Below, piece by piece: positions 32,385 through 43,903 of a stretch of 64,000 nt of DNA. The position numbers and the translations under genes are program-made. The notes beneath the pieces were generated by a model. The model was not told where the DNA came from and did not search any database. It was given only the letters and a program-made list of their open reading frames with translations. Position 1 is the stretch's first letter. Each line of letters starts with the position of its first letter. Source of the stretch: Calliphora vicina (Eukaryota > Arthropoda > Insecta > Diptera > Calliphoridae); NCBI RefSeq assembly GCF_958450345.1, contig NC_088781.1, forward strand, positions 78,009,797 to 78,073,796. The letters are read 5' to 3'.

Positions 32385-33230
32385 TTTTTTTTCAGTTTTT
32401 GTAAAAATTTTGCCATTAAATAATGACTTTTACAATTTAATTTAAAAGAATCGAAATGTGTACGTAATTGTCGTTATAATAAGATATAAAAGACAAAAAT
32501 TGGTGAAAAAATGTTAAAGTTATTAAAAAATCGCCAGGCCATTAACGTGTCTCAGGCCACTAGAACAAGAAATTTATGAACAAAATTAACATATTTTGAG
32601 AAATATTAAAATAAAAGCTTATTTTTACTTAAAATATATCCATATTTACTTGTATATGAGTTTTTGTCCTCGTAGGATACCGTTAACCTATTCGCAGGTA
32701 TGACCAAAAAAATTAAATTTTTTTAACGGCAGTTTCAAGACTCCAATTTCAAATTTTTAAAAATTTTGTTAAACAAATTTCAGAATTTTTTGATCATCAC
32801 ATGAGGATTTATTGACAACATAATAGGGAATAAAAGTGTGAAAAAAGTATGTCAATACCTCCTATAGTTTTTCCGTACCTGCGATATAAGTTTTGCGATT
32901 TTCGAGAAAAACAAATTCTTTGGCCATATTTTGGGGAATGACCAGAATTTCATTACTGTAATGATTTTTAAGTAAAAGCTATTCAGAATAATATAGTCCA
33001 GGTAATTTTAAATATAGTCTGAAAGTTTTACTAAAATCGGAAAACTTTAACCCTTAAATCGTGAAGGTCAAAGGTCAATTTTTTCAATATTTGGAATTTC
33101 TCATGGAAAGATAGCGAAATATTATACATTTTTGGGCCGATTTTGATGAAACTTAAGAAAAATATAAAATGAAGTCTAGTATTAACAATAACAGTACAAA
33201 AATGGAAATTGACATTTCGAACGGCTGCAT
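32385..33230. repeat. Foldback left-arm fragment in Helitron
   Basis: Diverged match to 52370-53195 of the large foldback, same orientation, including GATCATCACATGAGGATTTA and the AAATCGTGAAGGTCAAAGGTC block. Confidence 0.85.
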
Positions 33231-33284
33231 TTAATTTCCCATCGCTTTCTGCCAGTTCACCGAAAAAAAATCCGAACTCATCCG

Positions 33285-33656
33285 AATGGTGTTTCCAAAC
33301 ATCGCACAAAATTACAAAAATAACGATTGGTTGAGCTAACATGCATTTCGACGAATTGAATTTAAAGAATCAATGTAATATTGCTGTCGAATATGTCGAA
33401 TGATGACATACAAATCGGTGGATTCTGTTACTTCCCAAAATGATATCGTCAACTATCCAACTCGCTGGAATTACCAGGATTAGCGCCTCACAATCTCCAA
33501 CTGAATGTCTGATCGGACCATGTCTTTGTAAAAACCTAATGCATAACGTCATCGAAGCAACAATACTTAAAGAAAGTACAAAGGACAAGATGTTTTGCTA
33601 CCACGGATCCCTATGGCTCCATATGTCGTCTGTTCCCGTGTTGGAACACCATCAGC
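33285..33656 (+). pseudogene. Helitron helicase fragment 2 (PIF1 C-terminal part)
   Basis: Broken frames reading FPNIAQNYKNNDWLS, TYKSVDSVTSQNDIVNYPTR, LAPHNLQLNV and LMHNVIEATILKESTKDKM, in the same order as late motifs of Helitron PIF1-like helicases. It stops at 33656 where a hAT-like element begins. Confidence 0.8.
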
Positions 33657-34770
33657 TAGTGTTTATAAACCGGTTAACCGAAAAAACTGTTTTTCTTCCA
33701 AATCTCGGTTTTTTGCGAACCGGTTAATTTAAAATGTTGATTTTCGGTTAACCGGTTTATCCGGTTTTTATAACTCGGTTAACCGGTTTTTAAAATTGAT
33801 AAATCTCACGTTTTTGTGCATTTTTAATATTCATTGTATACACATTATTGGTCTGATTTGAAACCTAAACTGCTGATTTACAATACAAAACTCTTTAGAT
33901 TAATATTTTTAAGAATTACAATGATTCTAAATAATAGAGGACGATGAGTTTACTTAAAAACTTTTTTGCACATAATGAAACTATTAAAAATTAAAATTAA
34001 ATTCCGCATAATTCTATAAGTTTAGGCTAAATCTTACTAATGATTCATTAAAAACTTAGTGATGATCTTACCAAACGTTAAATTGAATTCGATGTACATA
34101 CCTTCGTTCAATAAATTTGACTTCATTAGTGTATTTTGTTCTTAAAATTTTAATTTATTAATCACTTCGTTAGCTTTTCAGAAATATTACAGGAGAGACA
34201 TAAAACGTTCTAAAATTCATTATTTGAAATATTTATGAAATCTGATAATGGAGTTTTTTATAATAACAAATAATCACAGCTAAGTGGAAGTGCGTTTACA
34301 TCTTATAGGTCCTCTTTTGGGACTTGGAACATTTTGTCTTTCATATCAGAAAGTAGAGGTGAAAATAAATTTCAAAGTTATCAAATATTAAATTAAAAAA
34401 GTGATTTACATTTTTTGGTTGAAATTTAATGAATAAACCAATAATTAAAACAAGTATTTTATATTTAGTAACATATTTATAATCATTTCCATTTGACTGA
34501 GATAATAATTTTGAAATTTTTACAAAATAAATGGACTTAGCACTTTTGTATATTTATAGTTATTTAATATTAACCATTCCTGACTACTAAAAATTAAAAA
34601 ATTTAAAGCTGTATATACTTTATTGTACATTTTATGTTTTTTTACACATATATGACGGTTAACCGGTTTTTTCGATGTCGGTTAACCGAAAAACCGGTTT
34701 TTTAAAAAAGGCCATTTTTCGGTTAACCGACAAACCGGTTTTTTAAAAAGTCGGTTTTTTATAAACACTA
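33657..34770. mobile_element. hAT-like element with CGGTTAACCG-rich ends (1114 bp)
   Basis: Terminal inverted repeats TAGTGTTTATAAA, followed by many AACCGG/CCGGTT palindromic motifs at each end. Perfect 8-bp target duplication CCATCAGC (33649-33656, 34771-34778). About 850 bp of AT-rich interior with no ORF. The 8-bp duplication and TAG start favour hAT. Confidence 0.85.
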
Positions 34771-34778
34771 CCATCAGC

Positions 34779-34857
34779 ATTATTTGCACTGAACGATATT
34801 ATGATATTATAGCTAAACAAATTTCTTTATTTTAATTGGTTACCTGAACATCGATCT
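34779..34857. other. Unassigned junction sequence
   Basis: Short AT-rich segment between the hAT-like element and the truncated LINE; may be the last Helitron flank. Confidence 0.4.
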
Positions 34858-34874
34858 TTCCTCAAGGTAGTCAA

Positions 34875-35310
34875 TTGGGTCCAGTATTATTTCTAATATT
34901 CATTAATGATCTACCATCCTGTATTAAGAATTCCAAAATGTTAATGTATGCCGATGACGTTAAGCTCTTCCTTAGCTTAAATCAATCTAACCAATGTTCC
35001 TTACTTCAAGCTGATCTGGATAATTTTAACCAATGGTGTAATAAGAATTTAATGGATCTGAATTTGAAAAAATGTAAACAAATGACATTCTACAGACGAA
35101 GTCCAGTAATCTGTAGATACTCGATCAATGATCATCAACTTGATAAAGTTGAGATATTCCTTGATCTTGGCGTATTACTTGATAATAAATTATGTTTTAA
35201 CTCTCACATTTCACAAACTATTAACAAAGCCAAAGGGGTATTAGGTTTCATCAAACGCTGGGGAAAAGAGTTTGATGATCCTTATGTCACAAAGCAATTG
35301 TTTACGTCAA
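34875..35310 (+). pseudogene. LINE-X RT, catalytic region
   Basis: RT palm and thumb: GPVLFLIFINDLPSC, the catalytic MYADDVKLF, then WCNKNLMDLNLKKCKQMTF and LDLGVLLDNKLCFNSHI, diagnostic of Jockey-like RTs. Everything N-terminal to the PQGS motif is gone. The downstream open frame continues without a stop into the inserted J1 copy, so an apparent 555-codon protein (34875-36542) is a chimera of two unrelated insertions and not a gene product with a real start. Confidence 0.9.
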
Positions 35311-36542
35311 TTGCTATATTACGACTTGAATATTATCCTCCAGAATGGAAGGTTTCACTGATACCCAAGCCGGGAAAAGATCACACAAAAGTAGAATCAT
35401 ACAGACCCATCAGCCTATTGTCTAATATATCAAAGCTATTTGAGAAGATACTTATGAACAAGTTGTACCCGATGTTAACTGAAAACAATTGTATTCCGAA
35501 TCATCAATTTGGATTTAGAAGAAAACACAGTACTATCGAACAAACCCATAGACTTGTAAATATGGTGAGAAAAGCGTTTGAAGAAAAGAAATACTGTTCT
35601 GCACTCTTCATCGACACCTCTCAAGCGTTTGATAAGGTATGGCATGCTGGATTAATATACAAATTGAGTCAAAATTTACCGGCAAACACACATAAGCTGT
35701 TGGAAAGCTATTTAACTGGTCGAACATTTAAGGTTAAAGAGGGAAACTTTTTAAGTACTGCACAACCCATTGAAGCTGGAGTCCCCCAAGGCAGTATCCT
35801 GGGACCTTTTTTATATTTGATATATTCGTCTGATATGCCAACTAACAATCGCACTCATACATCAAAATTTGCTGATGATACTGCTATTCTAAGCATTCAT
35901 GAAAACCCTCAAGAAGCGTCTCGTTACTTACAAAACCACATATTTGAATTAGAAAAATGGTTAAAACAATGGAAAATTAAAGTCAACGAGCAAAAATGTA
36001 CACACATTACATTTACATTGCGTAGAGAATCATGCCCCCCTATTTATATCAATAACCAAACAATAATTCAACAATCGGAAGTGAAATACCTCGGAATACA
36101 TCTCCATCGTCGCCTTACATGGAAAAGTCATATAGATGCAAAGTTGACTCAAATGAAATTGAAATCAATTCAAATTAATTGGCTTATTGGCAGAAACTCC
36201 ACGCTTAGTTTAGATTGTAAACTTCTACTTTATAACATGATCATAAAACCGATATGGTGTTATGGCATACAGTTATGGGGCACGGCCTCAGCGTCAAATG
36301 TAGAAAAGATCCAAAGACGCCAAAACAAGTTTCTAAGAATGATCACAGTTGCCCCCTGGTATATCAAAAACGCGAATATACACAAAGATCTAAACGTGCC
36401 CATTGTAAAAACTGAAATCTCGAAAAACGTACAAAAATATTTAAAAAAACTTGAAGTTCACCCAAACCCGCTGGCCCGCAACATATTAGATAACCGTGGC
36501 CACACTCGATTAAGAAGGAGGGACACAGCAGACCTAATCTAG
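35311..36542 (+). CDS. J1-family RT fragment (intact to stop)
   Basis: About 410 uninterrupted codons: IPKPGKDHTKVESYRPISLL, FGFRRKHST, motif A LFIDTSQAFDKVWH, GVPQGSILGPFLYLIYSSDM, catalytic KFADDTAIL, WKIKVNEQKCTHITF, VKYLGIHLHRRLTWKSHI, and the C-terminal HPNPLARNILDNRGH ending at 36542. The FADD form of the catalytic box is usual in several Jockey-clade lineages. It has no start of its own; the frame is entered from LINE-X. With its open reading frame it serves as the reference for the decayed copy at 1-5597. Confidence 0.85.
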
Positions 36543-36707
36543 AAGGAAGAATGCCAATTTAACCAAAACAACCATGAACACAAAATTGTTTCGTCTGTCA
36601 CTGGCTGGACTAATTAAATAATAATATTAGATATAAGATTTGAACCACTTATTGTTAGTTCATTAAATAATGAAGATACAATAAATAAATGATGAAAAAA
36701 AAAAAAA
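35311..36707 (+). mobile_element. J1-family LINE copy, 5' truncated
   Basis: Second copy of the LINE at 1-5597. It starts at CTATATTACGACTTGAA, equal to about position 834 of that copy, and ends in poly(A) 36695-36707. Very few differences, except a 9-bp in-frame deletion near 35362. No clear target duplication. It lacks endonuclease, ORF1 and 5' end, as expected from incomplete reverse transcription. Confidence 0.92.
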
Positions 36708-36710
36708 CTT

Positions 36711-37142
36711 GTGAGACCAATTTTAGAATATGCTAGTGTTGTCTGGGATCCGCAGTACGATACCTATATAAGGAAAATTGAATCCGTCCAAAAACAATTT
36801 CTTTTATTTTGCCTTCGCAAACTCCCATGGAATGAAAGTCGATTAGCACTCATAAAACTCCCTACTCTAAAAAGTAGAAGAATATATATGAATATCTCAT
36901 TCATGGTTAATTTACTGAATGGAACAACTGATTTGGAATTCCTACTTCGTAAAATCGAATTCATAGTTCCAAATCGACCAACAAGGAATTATATCCCACT
37001 TAAGATCCAATATTTCCATTCAAATTATGCAAACTTTGATCCAATGCGTAGAGTTAGTGCTCAATTCAATAACTTCTATCATCTTATTGACTATTCGACT
37101 GATCCTAACGTCATCAAACGGAGTATTCATTTATTAAACTGA
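36711..37142 (+). pseudogene. LINE-X ORF2 C-terminus
   Basis: 143 codons to a natural stop: RPILEYASVVWDPQYDTYIR, IESVQKQFLLFCLRKL, then LPTLKSRRIYMNISFM. These are the conserved C-terminal blocks of Jockey-like ORF2 after the RT. It is the continuation of 34875-35310 after the J1-family insertion. Confidence 0.88.
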
Positions 37143-37284
37143 TGACATTTAAACTTTGTATTTTTTAAATTATACTATAGTAAATACATTTTAATTATGA
37201 TTTAAGAATTATGCTAGCCTGTAAGAAATTGTAATTTCATTGGCGATTTAAATAAATTAAAAAAAAAAATGTAAATAGTATTGA

Positions 37285-37414
37285 TGTTAATAATGTATTT
37301 TTGTTAAGATTTAGTTAACACCCTTTTTGTACTTATAATTTGTAGAACCTTGTTTTGTATTTGAAAAATGTTTTTTAATTAATATTCATTCGAAAATAAA
37401 CTTTTAAAATAAAA
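37285..37414 (+). repeat. Copia 5' LTR
   Basis: 130 bp; about half a dozen differences from the 3' LTR by eye. Unusually, it ends AATAAAA and not in CA. Confidence 0.85.
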
Positions 37415-37415
37415 T

Positions 37416-37428
37416 GTTATGAGCTCAG
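37416..37428 (+). other. Copia primer-binding site (internal tRNA-iMet type)
   Basis: GTTATGAGCTCAG differs by two transitions from the site that Drosophila copia uses for a cleaved initiator tRNA-Met fragment (GTTATGGGCCCAG). The DNA element at 37429 begins right after it. Confidence 0.65.
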
Positions 37429-38008
37429 TACCGCAATTCTGTAACTTTTTATACTTTCCTACCGATGTCGTTAAGTAACGAAAAATATCGGTTGCTTTAA
37501 CGAATTTTATATTCACTATTTGAAGTTAACGATATCTCTTGGTAATACATTTTAACGACGAATATAGTTAAAAATATAAATGTCAATGTTTTTAAAAATA
37601 AAAAAATCATAAAAATATTCACTACTTGGTCGTGTTTGCAGATAAATTCATAGTCGTGTGAATAAATAATCGCATTTATATATAAAAATCACCCAAATAT
37701 GTTCGCGAAACCTACTGAAAGCAAAAGAACAAGACTTTTTTTTCTAAAAATTAAATTAACCCAGTGTAATCCATATGTCTATGCCACCACAAGTGATTAT
37801 TGATTCAGAATTTAGATATGTGTTGTTATAAGGACAGTCGACAAATTCCGATGAATTTCTTTCTTAGAATACGGTCTTATATAAGTTTATAATCATCTGC
37901 CCCAAAATAAAAACATCGTGTTAATTTCTTGCTAGAAAGAATTTTCTATATTTTTAAAATAAAAAGTTTAAATCAACTTGATTTAGTTTAAATTTCTTGA
38001 GGAAGGCT

Positions 38009-38995
38009 ATGGCTGCTCCAAAAAGAAGAAAACATTGGGGAATAACCCTAAATTCAAGGTGCCAAAAACCTCTGACGGACCCAGCTCTAGCTCAAATAGA
38101 TTTCAACTACTATCAGATGAGGAAGAAGAAGCAGTTGTTTTTAAAGAAAAAATACCGCCTATAATTGTAGATCAAGCACACAGTTTTTCGACTGTTATTG
38201 GTTTAATTGGTGAGAAATATACTTATAATCGTATGACTATTGGAACGAAGATTTTATCGAACTCTATACCGCTCTACATTGATGCTCTAACTGTACTTAA
38301 GGACAGAAAATTTCAGTTTTATACACATGAGTTAAAGGATGCTAAAAATTTTAAATTAGTTTTATTTGGCCTACCTAAACTGGATCCAAAGATAATCATC
38401 GAGGAATTTCTAATCTCGCATAATATTAAACCTGTGAGCGTAAAGAAATTGGAAACAAAGCGTACCAGTGTAGATGACGCACTTTACATAATCGAGTTTG
38501 ACCGTCAGCATGTATCAAAGAGGGAGATTATGAAAATAAGATATTTTTGTAATATAGCTGTTTATTGGAGAAAACCCCTCAGGGGCAACAAAGGGCCTAC
38601 TCAATGCTCCAAATGTGCCATGTATGGACATGGTGCTAAAAATTGTAATCGCGTAGTAGTGTGTTCAGCCTGCGCTGGCAACCATGAATATGCATCCTTC
38701 CCGCTTAACAAAAGGTAACCATGATGGCAGTATTATTTTTAAGTGTTACAACTGCATAAAAAAAAACTTAAGAAATGTTAATCACAGAGCCAATGACACA
38801 AAGTGTCCCAGCCGACAAGAATATTTAGAAATACGGCAAAGAGTAACTTTTAATTCAAGTGCTATAAATAAAAGAAGTAATGTTTCGTTTTTTAATGAAG
38901 ATGACAATGATTTTCCTCATTTGCCAAGGCAAGATCACCAAAGTAACTCGCGTAACCCTCGCGCTTATGGAAATTTGTATTCTGAGGTAGCTTAG
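38009..38995 (+). pseudogene. LINE-2 ORF1 (gag-like, frameshifted)
   Basis: ATG at 38009 (MAAPKRRKHWG) is out of frame with the body, which runs 38035-38718: SSSSNRFQLLSDEEEE, YNRMTIGTKIL, LVLFGLPKLDP, IAVYWRKPLRGNKGPTQCSK and the first zinc knuckle CSKCAMYGHGAKNC. Another frameshift near 38700 leads to 38684-38995 with a further Cys/His cluster (FKCYNCIKKN ... DTKCPS) and the acidic FFNEDDNDFPHL segment. ORF1 of Jockey elements is an RNA-binding protein; this copy cannot make one. Confidence 0.88.
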
Positions 38996-39134
38996 AACAA
39001 AAGCTACAACAAAAATAATAGCGATGACATCTCCAACGAACGTCTCATGGAAATATTTTTTTATGCTGTCGATGCTTTGCAAAGATGTCAAAATAAGTAC
39101 GACAAGCTTAGAGTTTTAGGTATGATGCTTCAAC

Positions 39135-42100
39135 ATGCCATATAATTCTCTTTGTTTGCAAAATGTTCATGTTATGCATTGGAATGCCCAAGGTATAACA
39201 ACTGAGTCAGCAGCTGCCCAGCTGGAATATGTTTTACATAAAAGCAAAATTGATATTCTGCTTTTAAATGAGACCTTTTTAAAACCGCACCACAAATTTA
39301 AACTTGATGGGTATAAAATTTATAGAGAGTATCGTACTTCGCATGGTGGAGGAGTTTTAATCGCTATTAAATATAACATAAAACATACCTTGTTACCAAA
39401 AATCAAAACAAGCACTGCAGAGAACATATCAATTCAAATTAATATTGATAGGCGCCCAGTTACTATCACTTCTGTTTACAACCCAACTCACACAGCAAAT
39501 TTTAAGAATGACCTGGACAAGCTGACGTCCTTCTCCAACGACTTCTTTTTATTTGGAGATCTAAATGCCCTACATTAGAGATGAGCGATCCCGTGATTTT
39601 TGAAGAACGTCGTTCTCAGTGAACGTGATTTATAAATCACTGTTCTTTTAAACAGTGGCCGTGATCACGTTTTGTCTATGTTAAGCAAAATAACAATTAT
39701 GTTCATTCTTAAATCTGCTCGTATATTAACCAAAAACTTATATTTGCTGATTTAAAAACGTTTTTTTTTTAAATGGGAAAATAACAGAATTAAGCAAATG
39801 CAACAAAATTTTAAGAGAATTAACTGATATGGTACTTAACATTTTATTTTATACACTGTGTTGGAGATAAATAAAATTATGCGCCTAAAAAGAGGCAGTA
39901 ACTGTTGTTACCAGTGAATGTTGAAAAATATAAAAGAACGACATTTAACAGTTTGTTGAAATACGTAAAAGAACGACAGGAAAACTAACTGTTACTTTTT
40001 TGTTTTGTTACCATTGATTTTTTAAAAACGTTGCCAATTTGTGTTGAAAGATATAAAAGAACAACATTTAACAGTATGTTGAAAATGTGAAAGAACGATA
40101 TTAAAAGTTCCTGTTACTACAGTTGTTCCAGTGATTTTTCTAAAACTTTACTAGTATATGTTGAAAAATATAAAAGAACAACATTTAACAGTATGTTGAA
40201 AAATATAAAAGAACGACTTAAATGTACCTGTTACTTGCAATATTCAGTAACTGTTGTTACCAGTGATTTTTCAATCACAGTGACTAAATCACAGGTATGG
40301 AAATATCGCTCATCTCTACCCTACATACACTTTGGAATTGTGCATCAAGTAATCCTGCTGGAAGAGAGCTCTACACCCACTGTCTCCAATTACATTTATT
40401 ACCCAAACGAGTATACACGCTTTGGTCAAAACAACATCCCAACCCCGCCATCCACGGTGGATATTCTTTTATCAAACTCTTGTTTGAACTTTACAAATCT
40501 GGAGACACATAACAATGTTTTGCAGTCGGACCATGTACCAATATCATGCGTTATTACTGGTAATGTTCTAAATATGACGTATTCAGTTCCTCTGTATTAC
40601 ATTGCAGACTGGACAGCAATCGGTAACTGGGTAGAAAATGAAATTAGGCACCAGAATATTGATCAAATGGTTTCTAATTCAGGTAATTTAGATTTATGTT
40701 TCGATAAATTAATTTGTATAGTCAAAGAAGCTTTTATGAAAATACCAGTTGGTCAAAAACATCCATGGCAAAGGGAAATCTCCGATTTAACTAAAATGTT
40801 AATTGGTCAGAGAAACAAATATAAACGGAAATATCAAAGATGTGGGGATGTTAATATTAAAATACATTTGAAAAGTATTATCAATCAGTTAAATAAACTA
40901 ATTGATTTCCACCTCAATAAGGACAGAAATGAATCATGGTCAAAATTTATTTAAAAATTACCCACAGGTTCAAAAAATTTTGGAAATTAACAAAAGCTTT
41001 TAAGAATAACAAAACGGCATTTACTGACCTTCATGTAAATGGGGATGTCGTAAAATCTGGCGACGAAAAAGCTAATATAGCAGACGTATTTGGTATTTCT
41101 CATTCCATCACTATAAATAATTCTTCCCCATGGATTCAGCTGTCTCAAGTTTCATTCATGATCTCAACCATAAAATTCCTGAACAATCTGATATTGAACT
41201 TTCCACTTCGGATGAAGTTAAATCGTTTATTTTATTATTGAAAAATAATAAATCACCAGGGCTAGATGATATTAATAGTATTATACTTAAAAATATGCCA
41301 GATTTCTTTTTTGAAATCTTAAGTAAACTCTTCAATGCCTGTTTAATAGAAGGATACTTTCCTACGATTTTTAAGAAAGCCAAGATAATTCCTATTCATA
41401 AACCGGGAAAAGATCCTAAATTACCATCCAGTTATAGACCAATCAGCATTCTGAGCCTATTGGATAAAGTATTTGAAAAAGTAATACATAGGAGAATTTT
41501 AGATTTTGCTGATCAGAATAATATTATTAACTCCCGTCAGTGTGGATTTCGCAAGGAGCACTCTACTGTACATCAGCTCAAAAGAGTTGTTAATTTTATT
41601 GAAAACAACAAAGCAGATCGGAAGAGTATTGGTGTTATATTTCTTGACATCGAAAAGGCCTTCGACTCGATTTGGCATGATGGCCTTGTTTTTAAACTTA
41701 ATAGTTTTGATTATCCCCTGTACTTACAGAAAATTATAAAAAGCTTTTTGGAACATCGATCATTTGTGGTATCTATCGACAACTCATTCTCTAGTGACAG
41801 ACAAATACAAGCTGGTCTGCCGCAAGGCTCAGTATTATCACCCACCCTTTACTCAATATATATTTCTGATATCACTATTCGTAGAAATCATGAAGTAGCT
41901 TTTTACGCAGATGATAGCGCTTTTATCTGCTGTGGTAAAGTGTCTAACGCTATAATTAGGAAAATGGAAGATGGTCTGAAATTTACTCACAAATATTTTG
42001 ATAAATGGAAAACAAAGATTAATGATGGCAAAACCCAGGCAATTATATTTCCATATAATAAATCGAAAAAACGTATTCCTACTAGAAATCTATATTGTAA

Positions 42101-42406
42101 TGGTGTCTTTATCCCCCTGTTGGATAAGATCAAATATTTAGGAATTATATTAGACAAGAAGTTGTCATTTAAAGATCATGTAAATTATACTAGTGAAAAA
42201 GCTATTAAGTGCGGTAGAGCCCATTGCTCAATAGAAGATCTAAACTTAATTTAAAGAATAAAATTCTTATTTTCAAAATGTGCATTAGGCCAATGATGTC
42301 ATACGGTTGCCAAGTCTGGTATCATAAAGCCGCTAAAACATATACGAAAAAATTACAGATTATTCAAAACAAAAACCTGAAAATAATTCATAACTTACAT
42401 CCCTGA
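39135..42406 (+). pseudogene. LINE-2 ORF2 (endonuclease-RT, interrupted)
   Basis: 39135-39578: endonuclease start with VMHWNAQGITTES, LLNETFL and FLFGDLNALH. The hAT MITE cuts here. 40320-40954: endonuclease end with STVDILLSN and LQSDHVPISC (SDH intact). 41130-42254: RT with IPIHKPGKDPKLPSSYRPIS, QCGFRKEHSTVHQ, IFLDIEKAFDSIWHDG, AGLPQGSVLSPTLYSI and catalytic FYADDSAF. 42224-42406: C-terminus. Frameshifts occur near 40330, 40950 and 42230. The order and spacing match the intact LINE at 56301-60622. Confidence 0.9.
39576..40318. mobile_element. hAT MITE (743 bp) in LINE-2
   Basis: Terminal inverted repeats TAGAGATGAGCGAT; perfect 8-bp target duplication CCCTACAT (39568-39575, 40319-40326). 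Internally it carries several imperfect repeats of TGTTGAAAAATATAAAAGAA with GTTACCAGTGA-type spacers. No coding. Confidence 0.92.
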
Positions 42407-42448
42407 TACTCTACTGAGTTATTGCATAGTAATTTTAAACATACAAGG

Positions 42449-42558
42449 CCTTATTCATAATCAATTTTTAAATTTATTACAGGCTTATAAAACAAATTTT
42501 GTATGGAAATTCTGTTTTATAAACCTTTTATAAAATTAAAAGTTGATTATGAATAAGG
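42449..42558. mobile_element. 110-bp hairpin MITE in LINE-2
   Basis: Inverted repeat CCTTATTCATAATCAA at each end, extending inward imperfectly; AGG on both sides (42446-42448, 42559-42561). Same family as 17989-18104 by the shared loop region (TTTTGTATGGAAATT). Confidence 0.8.
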
Positions 42559-42911
42559 AGGACAATGTTTAATTCATTTGTAAGGGATCTGACTCTGTCA
42601 TTTAGGGAAAAATGCAGAACGTCTTCTTTTGAAATAATAAGAAATTTGATAAATAATTTCTAAGACTCTTTTGCATCAAAAGAGTTGTAATTAGTAATTA
42701 TTTTTAAAGATTTCTTATAACGTTCAAAGATTGTTAAAGGTTTTTTATAATACTTTTCCTTAATTACTGTGATATTAGTAGTTTCTTTAATTGATTATTT
42801 AGTTGTTAATTGTTGTAATACTTTTAAGTAAATCCTCAAATCATTGTAAATATTTATTTTTATAAAGGATTCAATAAAGATTGCATATAAAAAAAATATA
42901 AGTTTATAATC

Positions 42912-43777
42912 GTATCACATCGCCAAATATGGTTTAAAATGCTAACTATGTAATTTGAATATAGGGATAAACATTATACACTCCAGAGATGTCTTAAATA
43001 TGGATATTATGCCCCAAATAAAAGTTGCTCTTAGCCCCTTGTGGACCAAGGCGTTAAATCTTTGAAAAGGTTTTATTTAATATTGAAAATAAGGACTGCA
43101 AGGATCCGAAAGGGAACTGGTACCGTTAAGTCAGCATCAGCCAAAAGATAAAGAAAACTCATGGATTTTTGTTTAAAATTTATTAATATATTGATTAGTT
43201 TTGTAACTTTTATAACATTTTCTATTACAAGTCTATGTTATGGTATTTTACGACACAGTATTTTTTATCATTACAACATAAATAAACATCACAATGGGAA
43301 CATGTCAAAAGAAGTTTTGTTTTCATTTTGTAAGCTTATTATTGTTATGGTACTTATAAGTACTATCGGTCGACAAAGGGTTAAAATTCGAATACTATTT
43401 TCAAAAATTAATATAATATATGTCCAAATTTATCTTAAAAAGATAATTAAAGAATGTTAATTTTTATATTTAAAACTCAAATCAGTCCGTATCTAACAAA
43501 CACAAAATAGTTGACCAAGCGTACTTTCAAAGAACAACTTATTTTGAATATTTATGTTATAAAACTAACTCCTAAACAATTATCGTTATGGCTTAACTAG
43601 AACATTTTATTTGTCGTTATCCTACCGACAAATTTCGTTATCTGCCTACTATTTTTAACGAAAATAATCGGTAAAATTTAATTCGGAATATCTCTTAACG
43701 ATAAATATTGTTAACTAACGAATTTTGATCACTTAACGACAAAATTTTGTCGTTAAAAAGTTATAGAATTGCGGTAC
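42912..43777. other. Right arm of the TACCGCAATTC element
   Basis: Non-coding. A 99-codon frame at 43161-43460 rich in Phe, Ile and Lys has no family features; composition makes it likely to be chance. Confidence 0.5.
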
Positions 43778-43903
43778 AGGAAGATCTTGAAAAATAATTA
43801 AAAATATTTTCTGAAGTGAAAATTTTTCAAGTCAAATAAGAAAATTTTTTCAAGATAGAAGAAAATTTTTTTTTTAAGACAAGAAGAAAATACAAAACCA
43901 AAT

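Larger units (their letters stand above)
34858..37269 (+). mobile_element. LINE-X, 5'-truncated Jockey-like RT element
   Basis: Begins inside the RT at FPQGSQLGPVLFLIFINDL and runs to a poly(A) at 37258-37269, with a J1-family LINE (35311-36707) inserted. Its frame is open on both sides of the insert and the sense rejoins: ...QLFTSIA then LVRPILEYASVVWDP. Confidence 0.85.
37895..42896 (+). mobile_element. Jockey-clade LINE-2, near full length, decayed
   Basis: Perfect 15-bp target duplication TATAAGTTTATAATC (37880-37894, 42897-42911) and a short 3' A run. It has ORF1 with zinc knuckles and ORF2 with endonuclease and RT, in several frames. A hAT MITE (39576-40318) and a hairpin MITE (42449-42558) lie inside. 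A related but distinct family from the LINE at 56301. Confidence 0.93.
37429..43777. mobile_element. DNA element with TACCGCAATTC ends, split by a LINE
   Basis: Inverted ends TACCGCAATTCTGTAAC at 37429 and the complement of TACCGCAATTCTATAAC ending at 43777, continuing CTTTTTA. A CAG target duplication (37426-37428, 43778-43780) rejoins the Copia leader. Without the LINE it is about 1.33 kb. Both arms carry scattered TCGTTAAGT-like repeats. No transposase is recognised, so the superfamily is open. Confidence 0.8.

Noticed and set aside
43161..43460. 99-codon hydrophobic frame
   Set aside because: Inside a non-coding arm of a DNA element; low complexity and no homologue recognised.
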